Assembly: GCA_014871385.1 (NCBI GenBank)
Contig: CM026426.1
Coordinates: forward strand, 61,773,906 to 61,837,905
Source of the DNA: Ceratodon purpureus
Lineage: Eukaryota > Streptophyta > Bryopsida > Pseudoditrichales > Ditrichaceae
Direction of reading: 5' to 3'
DNA length: 64,000 nucleotides
Positions 20,944 through 31,445 of the stretch are shown here, in pieces (the first letter of the stretch is position 1; the number at the start of each line of letters is the position of its first letter). The position numbers and the translations under genes were made by a program. The notes beneath the pieces were generated by a model. The model was not told the origin of the DNA, did not search any database, and worked only from the letters and a program-made list of their open reading frames with translations.

Positions 20944-22553
20944 ATGTGGGAGTCATGTGTGTGTCCAAAAGGAGAATATGATGTGTGGCATAGACTTGAG
21001 TGCCTTATGGGCGACTGTTTTGAGTGTGGTTCCATCTCCTTCCTCTAGAGTTGTCTGCTCCTAATACGGCTCTTGTGAAATGGAAGTGTTTTGAGTACTA
21101 CCAGGTGGGAGTGGATGCACGGACTAGAAAGGTGAAGAAACGGTTGCGGGAGGCTATCAGAGAGACAGCTGCCCACGAATTCCTTTCATACATGGAGAAA
21201 ACCATAACGACTTTCATCACCTACAACTTCAAAGCACAATGGCAGGATGAGCAGTGCCAACTGATGATGAAGAACGTGCCTGAGGGAGTTGTCATATCGC
21301 ATATTGACTATGCGGAGAACTATACTTTTGTTATCCAAAACGAGATCCAGAGCTTGTACTACTTGAGTACAAGTGTGACCATCTTTGTGCACATTATGAT
21401 CTGGAAGGAAGGCGAGCAGACCATGAAGCAAACCCACTTCTATATATCCGACGACAAGGCACACGACTCAGCATGTGTGCAGCACTGTTTGCTGTTGCAT
21501 TGGGATTGGCTGAGAGATTCGGGGTTGACTCCGGAGGAGCACTGGGTGTACAGTGACGGATGTAGTGCCCAGTTTAAGTGTGCAACAACTATGTATTTTG
21601 TTGCTCGGTACCCTGCGCTCACCGGTGGTTGTAAGATGCGATGGAACTATTTTGAATCGGCTCACGGGAAGGGAGAATGGGATGGGGCAGGGGCTGTGGT
21701 GTAGAGGGCGCTTGCTGCTGAACAAATTCAGAATCCCTTGAGGCCCTTACAGAATGCATCTCAAGTTGTGGAGTTCTTAGAGGAGAAGTATACAGAGCGT
21801 GTTCCCAGCTCATATGCTAATACCATAATTGCTCCTCTATCTCGAGTATTCTGGTTGATTGGCAATACAGAAGTTGATCATAGTGACAAGAGTGTAAAGT
21901 GTAACACTCTGCCAGGCTCGAAGAGTCTCTACTCAATCATGGGCTTTTCTATGACTGATCCTACCATGCTTAGAACTTGTGAGTTGTCTTGCTTCTGTAA
22001 TCCTTGCATAGACTGTGATTGGACTGAGTGTGAGAACTTGTCACATGTGCAGGAGTGGAAGGTCCAGAGGCTCTCTCCATTGAGTGCAAGTGCTGTGGCT
22101 CATCAAATTGAAGAAATTGACGAGGAAATAAACTGGGTGTATGACGGCATTTCAGAAGAGGTGGAAGACTTGGTGGACATTGGTGACAACTTCATGATTC
22201 CAGCGGAGGAAGAGATCGAAGACGGTGTAGAATTCTACATTCTACAGTGTCAAGCCAAGAAGTTTGTCTTAATAGAACCCATGACTTGCCCATGGAGGGG
22301 CGTATTCAGGGCTGGAGACTTTGTGATCAGGGCAAAATATTACAAGAAGTATGGTCGTGGAGAGAAGACATATGTATTGTGTGACAAAGCAGTTGATGCA
22401 CATATCAATGCCCATCTAGTTAGAGCTTGCAAATCTTGGATGGTTCTTGCTACACACAGGGCAAAGGGTAATCCTGTATACAAGATCTCCAGTGAAACGC
22501 AAAGGATATGTGAAGATGCCTTGCGAGAGTGGTGGGCGTTCAATGCAGAGTAA
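20944..22553 (+). pseudogene. Transposase-like gene (three acidic motifs)
   Basis: ATG at 20944 opens a Cys-rich start (ESCVCPKG, GDCFECG) that shifts frame near 21035 into a long frame. Numbered from 21024, it carries HIDYAENYTF (Asp95), VYSDGCSAQFK (Asp178) and ESAHGKGEWDGAGAVV (Asp220). The order and context resemble an RNase H-fold DD(D/E) integrase or transposase; classification is inference. A single in-frame TAG (21702-21704) follows AVV, after which the frame is open to TAA at 22553. The C-terminal half has a Cys cluster (CELSCFCNPCIDC) and an acidic segment. I associate relatives with repetitive proteins of non-seed plants and some animals, but cannot name the superfamily. Confidence 0.6.
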
Positions 22554-23429
22554 GTACAATTTGGTACACTTTGTACACTTTGTACAAGTTGGTTCATAAT
22601 TGTTTCTCATTTGACGTTGGTTTAAGAAGTACTGGTCCCGTGATGATACAAGTCAAACAAATGCTATGGAATATGTCTGACTGAAAGTGAGCTCTAGAGA
22701 TGTCCCGCTATCCAAGTGCTCCCTCTTTTTTTTGCTTCAGTCATCTACTGTCTGGCATAGTAGTCTGTGATTAAGAGAACCTGCTATCCCTTTTTTTTTA
22801 TTCTTTATAATCTTCTTCTTATAATTTATGTAGTATCACCCATTCCATATTTCTTTTTTCTTTTCGAGTCAGGTTGGACGATCATAGTTCTACATTTTGC
22901 TGGATACTAGGAACTGTAGTTTTTTTTCTTTTTGTTTTGGGCCCTTTACAAGGAGCACCGGATAGCGGTACTTCAAGAGTACACATCTGAGGACAGCAGT
23001 GACATGGTTGGTGTTGGTTGGTGTTGGTTGGTGTTTAGACAAGTACTAATACTACTCAAACAGTACCATCAAAAGTACTTTTAGGACCTAGAATATTGAT
23101 TCCCTACCTCAAATTATTGCCTTAGTTTATAAACTCAACTTAAATTCTTTCTTATTTAACTCAAGTGTGTTATGTTTGTTCTAGATGAATGCTAGTTCCT
23201 CAAGTGCTAAAAGATTTTGCAGTAAGCTGGTAGTAAGTATGATATATCAAAAAAATGTATGAAGTTTCAGTCAAGTTTATATTCAGCCCTACAAATAGTA
23301 CATAGGATAATTGTGACCTGAAAATAATTCCGGTTATACATGCACTAAGGGCAGCCGCATGAAAAAATAGAGAAGAAAGTGTAAATGTGTGCATGCTTAA
23401 CAAAGTAAACATATGACAAAATGCTGAAG
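22554..23429. other. Non-coding spacer rich in GTAC, with an inverted repeat
   Basis: No gene seen. It begins with a TACACTTTGTACACTTTGTAC run just after the transposase stop. An imperfect inverted repeat pairs CCCGCTATCCAAGTGCTCC (about 22706-22724) with GGAGCACCGGATAGCGG (about 22954-22970). A 10-bp unit GGTTGGTGTT is repeated three times at about 23006-23035. Confidence 0.6.
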
Positions 23430-24530
23430 TCATCTTCTCCTACGTGGTGTACGGGGTGGCCTTCGAACTACAAGTGGTACTGTATTGTCTCTACACTTAG
23501 TACTCTTACATTTACAAGTAAAATTAGGCAAATCTGGATCGTCTTTACAAAAATCAGTGCCATAATCCCAAGTTAGTTCCTCTCCAGGATATATATGATA
23601 CGATTAGAGAAGAATGCCACATGGTAATATCAGCGATCAACACTCTCTATTGACACTGGAATGTCCACTAGGTTAGAATCTTCACACCTGTAGTACAAAA
23701 GGTCCACTGGCAGGGCACAACGGACTGGTCACAAGGAAGGGGCGGCCGATGTATAGATAATGGAATTAGACTCTAACCTGTGGTTCAAAAATCTGGCAAC
23801 ATTCCCAAATCGAGTAGAGTCCAAGCACAAAACACTGTTGTCGTCCAAATTCCGCTATGTGGCCCAATCAGCATCAAGTTGCAAGCTATAGGACTGACCC
23901 CCTTCTACCCCCGAGTTTCTAAACATTTGCTCAGCATTAGTTAAAATCTCTCCCATCAACTCAAAAACAATCGCACCTCTAGGTATAAGCTCACATGTCC
24001 GAATCCCCCATCCCGTAAGGGCTGTGTACGAAAAACCTCTACTCGATACTTCATCCTCGGCTAAACAACACGATTGCCACAATCACCACGACACCTACAC
24101 TTAACATTGCACTCCTTAACAAATGGACGAGGCACATGACCCTCACAAACTTCATTTCCACTTAAACACCGTGAATCCGGCTTATAGTAGTTAGCATCGG
24201 TGTTGTTGAATTGATTAAGAGCCATATCTTCTAAAATTCCTCCATCGCTGTAGCCGACTCCACCTAGGGACTGCGCTTGACATGCACATGTACCACTTCC
24301 ACGGAGACATTCCGAGGAACACAAGCAGTAGTCCTCGGGGCGGAAACTCCCTAGGGTAGTAGGTACCCCGGCCTGATCATAGGGTACACTAGAGTTCACA
24401 TACTGAAAATAACGGATAGTTAGATCAGACTGACCAACAAGGATAGGCACCCTCTTGAGCCCATTAGACAAATCTTCAGGATTATACCAACTGTCGGCCT
24501 GGTTGAATCACATCCCACCAGACCACCTTC
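23430..24530 (-). pseudogene. SUVR-like SET histone-lysine methyltransferase, decayed
   Basis: Minus strand. From high to low coordinates it has DLSNGLKRVPILVG, the pre-SET Cys cluster (YCLCSSECL, TCACQ, KECNVKC, RGDCGNRVV), then SET motifs GWGIRT, GEILTN, LQLDADWAT, CLDSTRFGNVARFLNH, a 90-bp intron (23777 down to 23688) splicing NHR to CEDSN, then YYHVAFF, ELTWDYGTDF and a post-SET CKC...CRD. This is the order of SUVR1/2/4-type H3K9 methyltransferases. Decay: TAG at the conserved Gln after CGNRVV, a frameshift before TALTGWG, TAG after DADWAT, TGA at the Arg before YYHVAFF, and a frameshift before PGEELTWDYG. The N-terminal WIYLD-type region is not visible. Stop at 23432-23430. Confidence 0.85.
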
Positions 24531-24853
24531 CACAAGTCAAGATGCAAAAAAAATGAATACCAAGAAAACACCTCAGGCGGAGCAACCAAGAACCTACTAT
24601 ACAGTTATTCATTAAGGAAAATGATCAAATAATTTAACAAGGAGAAAACGCAAAGGAAAAAAAACAACGCCAAGGGAAAAAAATTGCATCTCAGCCGTGA
24701 ACAATTCTTGTTAGAGGGCCTCATAGATGAGGTATAGTAACTGCAGAACCATTCTATCCAAGCATGCTAGCGCAGGTCAATAGATGATATAGCAACAACA
24801 AAAAAAATCAAAAATAATGAAATGTGAAAACAGTCCGCACTTCAACACTCATT
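24531..24853. other. Non-coding gap between two minus-strand genes
   Basis: A-rich sequence with no open frame of note. It separates the end of the zinc-finger gene from the start of the visible SET gene, both on the minus strand. It could be an intron if the two were once one gene, but no convincing splice pair was identified. Confidence 0.4.
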
Positions 24854-26541
24854 CTATGTGTGGCCTCGCCGTCTTTTCACTGAGATAGCGCCACCTACCT
24901 TACCACCCTTCTCCTTCTCTCCTCGTTTAGAGTTACCCTTTGTCGAAGAAGGGGATTCTTCTGATGCGTGCTCCGCCTCCTTTGCAGTGCGTGCTCTCGT
25001 TCGCACCTGCCCCTCTGCAATTGCCGGGCTACCACTAACACCAGCAATCTCACTCAGTTCTTTAAAGGTGGTCTTCTCAGCCGAGTAGATGTTCTCTAGT
25101 GCAGTGTGATTCAAAGGTGTTGTGTCGTCGGACACGCTTGAACCTCGCTGCCTCTTTGCCCTCAGCTTGAAGGGCAATCTCGGACTCTCCACTATCTACT
25201 TCGCTCCCTTTGCTGCGGGCGACCCTTCTTTAGCCGCGGGCCCCCCTTCCTTTGCTGCGGGCCCTCCTTCCTCTACTGCGGGCCCTCCTTCCTTCACAGC
25301 CAGCTCCGCTTCCTTCAATTTGGGCTCCCTCTCCTTTGCCGCAGGCTCCCCTCCCTTCAATGCGGGCCCTCCTTCCTTTGCTGTGGGCTCCCTCCCCTTT
25401 GCCGTGGGCTCCCCTCCCTTCGCTGCGGGCTCTCCTTCCTTTGCTGCCAGCTCCCTTTCCTTCGTTGTGGGGTCCCTCCCCTTTGCCGCGGTCTCCCCGC
25501 CCTTTGCTATAGGCTCCCCTTCCTTTGCTCCCTTTGCTTTCCGTCCTGGCAAGCACTACGATCCTAGTCTTGCTGGGACGCTCTAGAGAGCCTGGGGCGA
25601 AGGCTCCCTGGCCTTGTCCTTGTCCTTCTCACCATCTCTCGGCTGCCGTATCAATTCTTCCCGCCCAAGGGACCCTTCCTTCGATGCCACACCCTCACGT
25701 ACGCCTCCTCCCGCTGGGCTGCCGCCCCCTTCCGCTGGACCACTAACTCCTCCCGCTGGACTGCCGCCCCCTCCCGAGGGACCCTTGACTCCTCCCCCTT
25801 TGCCGCCGCCTCCTCTTGCCGCTGGATCATCAACTCCCGCCGGACGTTCTTCTCCCGCTGGAACGCCGCCTCCTACCACTGGCCTTCCGCCTCCTCCTGC
25901 AAGTGCTCTTTCTCCCACTGGACTACCGCCTCCTGCTGTTGGACTGCCGCCTCCTACTGTTGGACTGCCTTCACCCGCTGGACCGCCGCCTTGAACCCCT
26001 AGATTGCCGCCCCCTCCTGTTGCACTGATATCCTTTGGCCGTCCTCTCCACTCTATGCCATCTCCCGCAGATGGTGTTGCTGGAGTGTCCTTAGGCAGAG
26101 CTGATAGTGAAATCTCCTGAGTCTGGACACAATGATCACCATCTTCGGGCTCCCCTTCCTCACCATCTTCCTTACCCTGGTCGGATGAAGTGCCGTCTGA
26201 GTCGGATTCCCCTTCAATACTTGTGCCCGAGCTGGAATACAGAGGAGACATCTTGATTTCTTCTTCATCCTCCGAAGATTCATCCCCACAATCCAGATCA
26301 GGTTCTTTGCCCTTCAAGGGATTTCCACCCGTCAAGCAAGCCATCACCAGAGGTTGAAGCGGCTTCCCTACACTTATCTCTCCCCATAGTCCCCGGGTCT
26401 CGGCCTTTGCCATAAGAGTCGGTGCCTCCACATAACCTTCATCATCCCGTATGAAGCAATCTCCCTGACTTGTCTCTCCCTCCACAAAGCAAACTGAGGT
26501 GTTGACTGCTGAAACAGGTGGTGCGAACCTTAAGCTTGAGC
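24854..26541 (-). pseudogene. Zinc-finger gene, last exon: acidic, Gly-rich and 7-residue repeats
   Basis: Continues in frame from the exon ending at 27509 via a 967-bp intron (27508 down to 26542). Order: a conserved-looking start (GLWGEISVGKPLQPLVMA, near 26370), an acidic region (ESSEDEEE), a Gly/Ser/Pro-rich region (GGGSPTAGGGSP), then about eleven tandem 7-residue units of the type KEGGPAA/KGGEPTA (25520-25200), and a basic end (KRRRGHT) at 24854. All lie in one frame broken by TAG codons near 25580, near 25570 and at 25193-25195. Function unknown; repeats look disordered. The plus-strand ORFs here are shadows of the GC-rich repeat. Confidence 0.6.
25196..25530 (-). repeat. 21-bp tandem repeat coding KEGGPAA-like heptads
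   Basis: About eleven imperfect 21-bp units within the last exon of the zinc-finger gene. Each encodes a heptad of the form K-E/G-G-x-P-A-A. Period is constant, residues drift, as in disordered or LEA-like repeats. Confidence 0.8.
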
Positions 26542-27508
26542 CTGCCATAACACATAACATTAGACATTGGTGATTTTGTAAACAATGTACTAAAAATACA
26601 ATTCTATATAGGATGTACTGATGAACTAGTATTATGACTACCTATAAGAACTACACTAATTGAGCGGCTGTACTAATCAAGAGTACTTAGTGTACTCCCT
26701 AAACACCACTGGATTAGTGAGAAACCTATAGGACTTAGAGTACAAATGGGATAGAATACCATACTATACCTGTTGTAGGTCCGTCTAGTATAGTGCTCAC
26801 TGCGTACAATAGAAGTTAGTACATTTTTAACCCAAACCTTGAATCTGGACTACATAAAGTACTTTCACTACTTGGTTGCATGTACCTAAATATTGCATAC
26901 TCTGTACAAAGACAAAACTGTAGTATCTACCCTAAACCGAAACGTGTTTTGCAATGTACACTACTTTGTGCATCACTTTGAAGTACATGCATCGAATACA
27001 CTTTCTCTTAGCATAGTACACTAAGACATCTCATGGTCACATACTGTAGACATTCTATTCACCCCTTTACTCTTCCATTGCAATTTAAGTACACATTCTA
27101 CATTTTCTATTGGGTGCTCACTACAACAACAAAACTCTTTGAAGCCAACAATGTACTAATCATACATCTGCCCTCGAACTTTCACAACTCAGACTTTACT
27201 AAATTACCCGCAGTCTGAAATGCACATAAGAGGATACAGAAGCAGTAGGGAGAAGGTACAATACCTACGCTCCCCATATTTCCTACAAAATAGACACCTT
27301 GCTTTGCTACCTCTTTCAATATCTAAGGTACACTGTGTACCTCACGTCAAGCCTAGACTACATACTGAAATTATCCGAGACCATAGCCATGGAACTTTGG
27401 GGACAGCAAATACTCTCAATACCGCAAAGGAACTTGGAATCTAGAACGCAAAGAATTCCGCTCTGAAATTGCACTGCAACAAAGAATGCAAAATTCACGT
27501 AAACTTAC
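26542..27508 (-). other. Intron of the zinc-finger gene, dense in GTAC
   Basis: Donor GATG|GTAAGT (27509/27508) and acceptor TTATGGCAG|GC (26542/26541), read on the minus strand, join the two coding parts in frame. The intron contains 19 GTAC tetranucleotides in 967 bp, about five times the uniform expectation. Confidence 0.7.
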
Positions 27509-27978
27509 CATCCGAGGGCGCCTTGGCCTTAGCTTCGTCTGTTCTCTCCTGCAGTAATCTCCTCCTTTCCTCGGCTGACCCCAACATCATCGCCCTTTCC
27601 AATAGCTCTGGAGATGGCTCTCCCCAACCAAAGCTCCGATGCCAATCCGGGTGAGATAACTCTCGACACCTTACTGCCACACATTTGCAACTTCGCACAT
27701 ACAACACCGAAGCACACTAGGGATGGTACAGATGCTTACATGAAGATACTACTATATCATTATGAGGAAATGGAAAATCGCACAAGCAACAAGCAGTAAT
27801 CTTTATGAACTGGCTCTCAACGGTATCACCCATCTCTAGTGTAGTCGGATCTCCTCGTCCATACACCATTGGCTGGGGGCAGAAATTAGAAGCACTCTTC
27901 CCCTGCTTGAGCAAAAACTTCTCCGCTGCAAGGGCATCGAACTGCACCTGTCCGGTTTCCAACCCTCGTGTCAGTGCT
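27509..27978 (-). pseudogene. Zinc-finger gene, RING/PHD-like exon
   Basis: Minus-strand frame beginning at the LTR target site. It has a Cys/His cluster CCLCDFP...SSCKHLYHP*CA...C...C, i.e. C-x2-C-x(n)-C-x-H-x2-H-x2-C, like a RING-H2 or PHD-type zinc finger, which would suggest ubiquitin-ligase or chromatin reading; the exact class is unresolved. An in-frame TAG (about 27717-27719) sits where Trp would be expected in HPWC. Next come DWHRSFGWGEPSPELLERA and a Glu/Arg helix. The exon ends at 27509 with GTAAGT. With the LTR element and one copy of its target duplication left out, the frame continues into 38619. Confidence 0.65.
27974..27978. other. Target-site duplication (left) GTGCT
   Basis: GTGCT directly before the 5' LTR and again at 38615-38619 directly after the 3' LTR: a 5-bp duplication typical of Ty3/gypsy integration. 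Confidence 0.9.
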
Positions 27979-29278
27979 TGTAGAGCTACTTTTTAGATTT
28001 AAGCCCAAATTCTTTAAAATAAGAAAAAAGAGCAATAGAAACTTTAAAAAATAAGAAATCAAGTGCTTTAAGTAGGATAGAATTATTAGAATGTGAAAAG
28101 GTCTTAAAAGAAACCTAGTTCACATTAGAATAAGCAAATAGTTAAAGAATAAACCTTAAGGAGAAAGGTTAAGTGTGAATGTAGTAAGAGACACACCCCT
28201 AGCTAAGAGATGTTAAGGAGTGCACCTTTATAGAGAGTCACGACCTTAAGAATAGATGTTACCTTAAAGGCACACCCATTGGGAAAGGGTGCACCCCTTA
28301 AGGATTCAAGTATATCACCATCTTCTCCAAAGTGGAGAATCACCACATTGTGAATTATGTGTGTCCTAGCTTGGAGCTAGTCTTTGTAATAAAAGAATGA
28401 GTGAATTCTTTAAAGATTGTATAAGGAATTGTGTAGAAAATGATGAATGTGTGTGTTGTGAGTTAAATGCTTGGAACATTGACTTGAGAGAAGTAATGTT
28501 GTAGCATTGTATTACTTAAAAATTAAATAGTACTTTATGAGAATTAAGGAATTACCTTAATTGCTTAAAGAGTGTTGGCAAATTATTGAATTGTAATAAG
28601 ATTGGAAGTTGAAAGAGTAATTTTAAGTACTTGAGTTGAAATTGGAAGTCAAGAAGTACTTAATGTGTGAAGGAATTAAAGATTTGTGATGAGAATTGAG
28701 TAAATTCTTATATTGTGTAAATTGAATAAGATAAAAGCATTGAATATTGAATTAATGTTTGTATAAAGCATTCATGTAATTCAATTGTGATAGAAGCTTT
28801 AATTCAATTGTATCATCAATACATTATTTACTAACTTAAGTGTGTTTTCTTAAGTTAAAGAAGGAATGGCTTGGAGTAAAGGAGATTGAAGTATCATCTT
28901 TGCTTGAGGTAAGTTGTGTGTTGATAATTCAAGTTGTTTGATGAATAGATAAGAAGTAAAGAAGGAAATTATATGGAGGAACTCCCTAGCCAAAATGGCA
29001 ATGATAAAGTCTACTTAAATGGTCAAGGACCGTAGACTTGTATCACTTGAAGCTTAAGGCTTAGTATGATTTCTTGGGGTTGGTACCTTAAGACCTAATT
29101 GGCAGAATGCCACACAAACTCAAAGATAAGAGTTATCCTTAAGACATTTTCCCTTAAAAACCTTCATCTACCTACTCAACCTTAGACATACACCAAACTT
29201 AGACGAACTTGACCCTCCCGTAGAACGAATCTAGATATTATTGGGCTTGGGTGTTGTTTAGCGAATTTCCACCTCACA
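27979..29278 (+). repeat. 5' LTR (1300 bp)
   Basis: Starts TGTAGAGCTACTTTTTAG and ends TTTCCACCTCACA. Presumed promoter and polyadenylation signals; AATAAAAGAATGAG near 28388 is a candidate polyadenylation signal. Nearly identical to the 3' LTR. Confidence 0.95.
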
Positions 29279-29310
29279 TTTTTTTGGCGACCATGCTGGG
29301 GAGGGTTCCG
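29279..29310 (+). other. Primer-binding-site region
   Basis: Immediately after the LTR comes TTTTTTTGGCGACCATGC followed by TGGGGAGGG. A TGGCG start just inside the 5' LTR fits pairing with the CCA 3' end of a tRNA that primes reverse transcription. I cannot say which tRNA. Confidence 0.65.
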
Positions 29311-29535
29311 TCATAAGGTGTCTATAGAGTAGTGTAAGAATTCTTTAAGAAATAATGTCTTAAGTATTAGCAGAGGATTCTTGGTCTTAAAGCCTAGGCA
29401 TATATGGTTCTTAAGGCAATAGAACTTAAGAAACATCATATATGTGAATTCCTTTAAAGCTAACTTATCTAGTAGTAAGTGGAGTATTGATTGTGAATGT
29501 TGAGATTAACAATCAATAGATGATGTAAGGAAATT

Positions 29536-30033
29536 ATGTCAATATTTCCTTGGGAAGTAAACCAAGAAAACGTAAATCTATTCTTTGAAGATTCCTATTT
29601 GTTTGCAGCCTTATATAGAGTTTATAGAGGTGCGTATTTTGGGCAAGGATATCAAATTTGTGGATCACATTCCAGATTTGACTTAAACCTACAAAGTAAA
29701 TTTGATCAATTACCTATTGATATCAAAAGGATAATACTATCAAAAATTTGGGATAGTGGCAAGAGGTTTAACGCTTTGATAGTTTTTAAAGGGGAATTAT
29801 TTTTGCAAAGCAATCTACACTTTTTGTTTGCCCAATACGGAAGGTTAAAAAATATAACCTCACCTTTAATCTCTAGAGGGTGTGGAGCATGGAATGGGTA
29901 TAAGATAGATTTAAAAACTTATGTCTTTAAGTATGGGCCTCAAAAATTAGATAGTCAAGTCTTAATCCCGGATTTCCTAGTTAAAGATTCAAATTGTCCA
30001 ATTTCAGTTTCATTTGGATTGCTATGTCTTTAA
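29536..30033 (+). CDS. LTR element ORF1, unknown protein
   Basis: ATG at 29536, 165 codons, aromatic-rich and globular-looking (FFEDSYLFAALYRVYRGAYF, near residue 15; FKGELFLQSNLHFLFAQYG). No similarity recognised; it is not Gag-like and has no obvious membrane segment or zinc finger. It ends at TAA 30031-30033, three bases before the ATG of the next ORF, a spacing that would suit reinitiation or coupled translation. AT-rich coding bias matches the rest of the element, so it is native rather than a captured host gene. Confidence 0.6.
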   Translation: MSIFPWEVNQENVNLFFEDSYLFAALYRVYRGAYFGQGYQICGSHSRFDLNLQSKFDQLPIDIKRIILSKIWDSGKRFNALIVFKGELFLQSNLHFLFAQYGRLKNITSPLISRGCGAWNGYKIDLKTYVFKYGPQKLDSQVLIPDFLVKDSNCPISVSFGLLCL

Positions 30034-30036
30034 AAC

Positions 30037-30336
30037 ATGGTAAGTCCTAATGAGCCTATTATTGAACAATTGGTAAGGTTAAGACGACTGTTGATAATAT
30101 ACGAGGGTGTACAAAGAAATGAAGAAGCTCTAATTCATCTTTTAGCTAAGGAGATAGATCAAATTAGTAAAGAAGGTGAAGTTGATTCTGAAAAGAATTC
30201 TTTAATAGAGCAATTGATTAGTGAGTATAATTATCCAAGGAATTTTCAGGAAGAAGAAATGGAAGAGATATTTGAAGTAGAACCCTTTACTTTAAACACT
30301 TGGATAATTTCTTGGTTTGAGACCAATAGGAGTTAG
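30037..30336 (+). CDS. LTR element ORF2, small acidic helical protein
   Basis: ATG at 30037, 99 codons. Predominantly helical and acidic (RNEEALIHLLAKEIDQISKE, FQEEEMEEIFEVEPF). It could form a coiled coil. No known family recognised. Follows ORF1 after three bases in the same frame register (distance divisible by 3), so it might alternatively be a readthrough extension of ORF1. Confidence 0.55.
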   Translation: MVSPNEPIIEQLVRLRRLLIIYEGVQRNEEALIHLLAKEIDQISKEGEVDSEKNSLIEQLISEYNYPRNFQEEEMEEIFEVEPFTLNTWIISWFETNRS

Positions 30337-30443
30337 GCTTTATTCTATGGAAAAAAGAAGCTTTGAAAAAGGTGAAGTGTATGACAAAAATAGTGAGATC
30401 TTAAGTTTTCTTTTTTTGTGTTAAAATTGGGGACAAGAATTCA

Positions 30444-31445
30444 TTGAGATTTAAGCTTCAATGCTTAAAGTCTAAATGGCATTCACCAATGTCTGGGAAA
30501 GAGAAGGAATTGAGAGAGCAACAGAATATTGCAAGAAATGAACGTCTTAAAAGAAGGTTAGAAAGAAAAGAAAAACAAGTCATAACCTTAGTAACTGCAA
30601 ACCCTGTTTATAACTCAACCCCTTCTCCTATAAGTAAAGACGAATCTAATCCATCCAACTTGAATCCTGATAATTCAACTGAGTCAGGTGAAAGTCAAGA
30701 AGTAATTTTAAATGAACCTTCTTTAAAGGAACAACAAAATGATCCTTTAAAGGAAGAATTAGAATTACATGACGAGGATTTAGTAGAAAAGGGAAAGTCA
30801 CGTTATAATTGTTGTCAATCACCTGCCTTTAGAAGATTAACTTGGGGATCTTCAAGTGAAGTTAATCCAATTAGAACTAAGCTTGAAAAGGATAAGAAGG
30901 TAGAAGAACCTATCTCACCTTCCTCTTCAGACTTAGGAAGTCCTTTTAAGGGCCCATCTGTAACCGAGGTTGGAGAATCATCTAATCCACCCGAATTTTC
31001 CATTGATAATCAACTTGACTTTGAAACACCTATAATTTATTTAGATGAGGTTGTACAAACCTTTGTTACAGGATTAGAAAGTTGGGTTAATGACATTGAA
31101 GATATTACTGAAGTAGAAACAAGTACCCCTATTAGTAATTTCATACCAGAAGTTTCATTTGAAGGCATTGGAAGGAGATGGGTAGATAAAGAATTAACTT
31201 ATCAACTTTCTTTACCAGATTCCCTTCCAACTATACAACCTTTTACTAATCCTTATGATCAACCAAGTGGGTGGAATAATGAAGACATAAGTCATTGGGG
31301 ACATCCTTCAGAGAGTCCATCAGAGAGTAGTAGTAGTGAAAGTAGTGAGTCAAGTGAGAGTGAGGACGAACCTTTAACCCCTAAACGACCACAGCCACCA
31401 AAATGGCTTTTTGCTATTTCGGGCAGCTTAGATGAAGGGGTTTAA
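30444..31445 (+). CDS. LTR element ORF3, charged Ser-rich protein
   Basis: 333 codons; the first codon of the open frame is not ATG, and the first Met is around residue 16 (MSGKEKELREQ). An N-terminal basic helix (RNERLKRRLERKEKQ) is followed by Ser/Pro/Glu-rich, disordered-looking sequence, ending with a Ser/Glu run (SESSSSESSESSESEDE) and TAA at 31443-31445. No domain recognised. The composition resembles linkers seen in retroelement polyproteins, but it lies before gag. Confidence 0.55.
   Translation: MRFKLQCLKSKWHSPMSGKEKELREQQNIARNERLKRRLERKEKQVITLVTANPVYNSTPSPISKDESNPSNLNPDNSTESGESQEVILNEPSLKEQQNDPLKEELELHDEDLVEKGKSRYNCCQSPAFRRLTWGSSSEVNPIRTKLEKDKKVEEPISPSSSDLGSPFKGPSVTEVGESSNPPEFSIDNQLDFETPIIYLDEVVQTFVTGLESWVNDIEDITEVETSTPISNFIPEVSFEGIGRRWVDKELTYQLSLPDSLPTIQPFTNPYDQPSGWNNEDISHWGHPSESPSESSSSESSESSESEDEPLTPKRPQPPKWLFAISGSLDEGV

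Noticed and set aside
17370..22553. Alternative genetic code or programmed stop readthrough
   Set aside because: Both TAG and TGA interrupt frames, frameshifts are also present, and several other frames end properly at TAA/TAG/TGA. Pseudogenisation explains the stops more simply.
25122..26028. Long plus-strand ORFs rich in Pro/Ala/Leu
   Set aside because: Antisense shadows of the GC-rich minus-strand heptad and GGGSP repeats.
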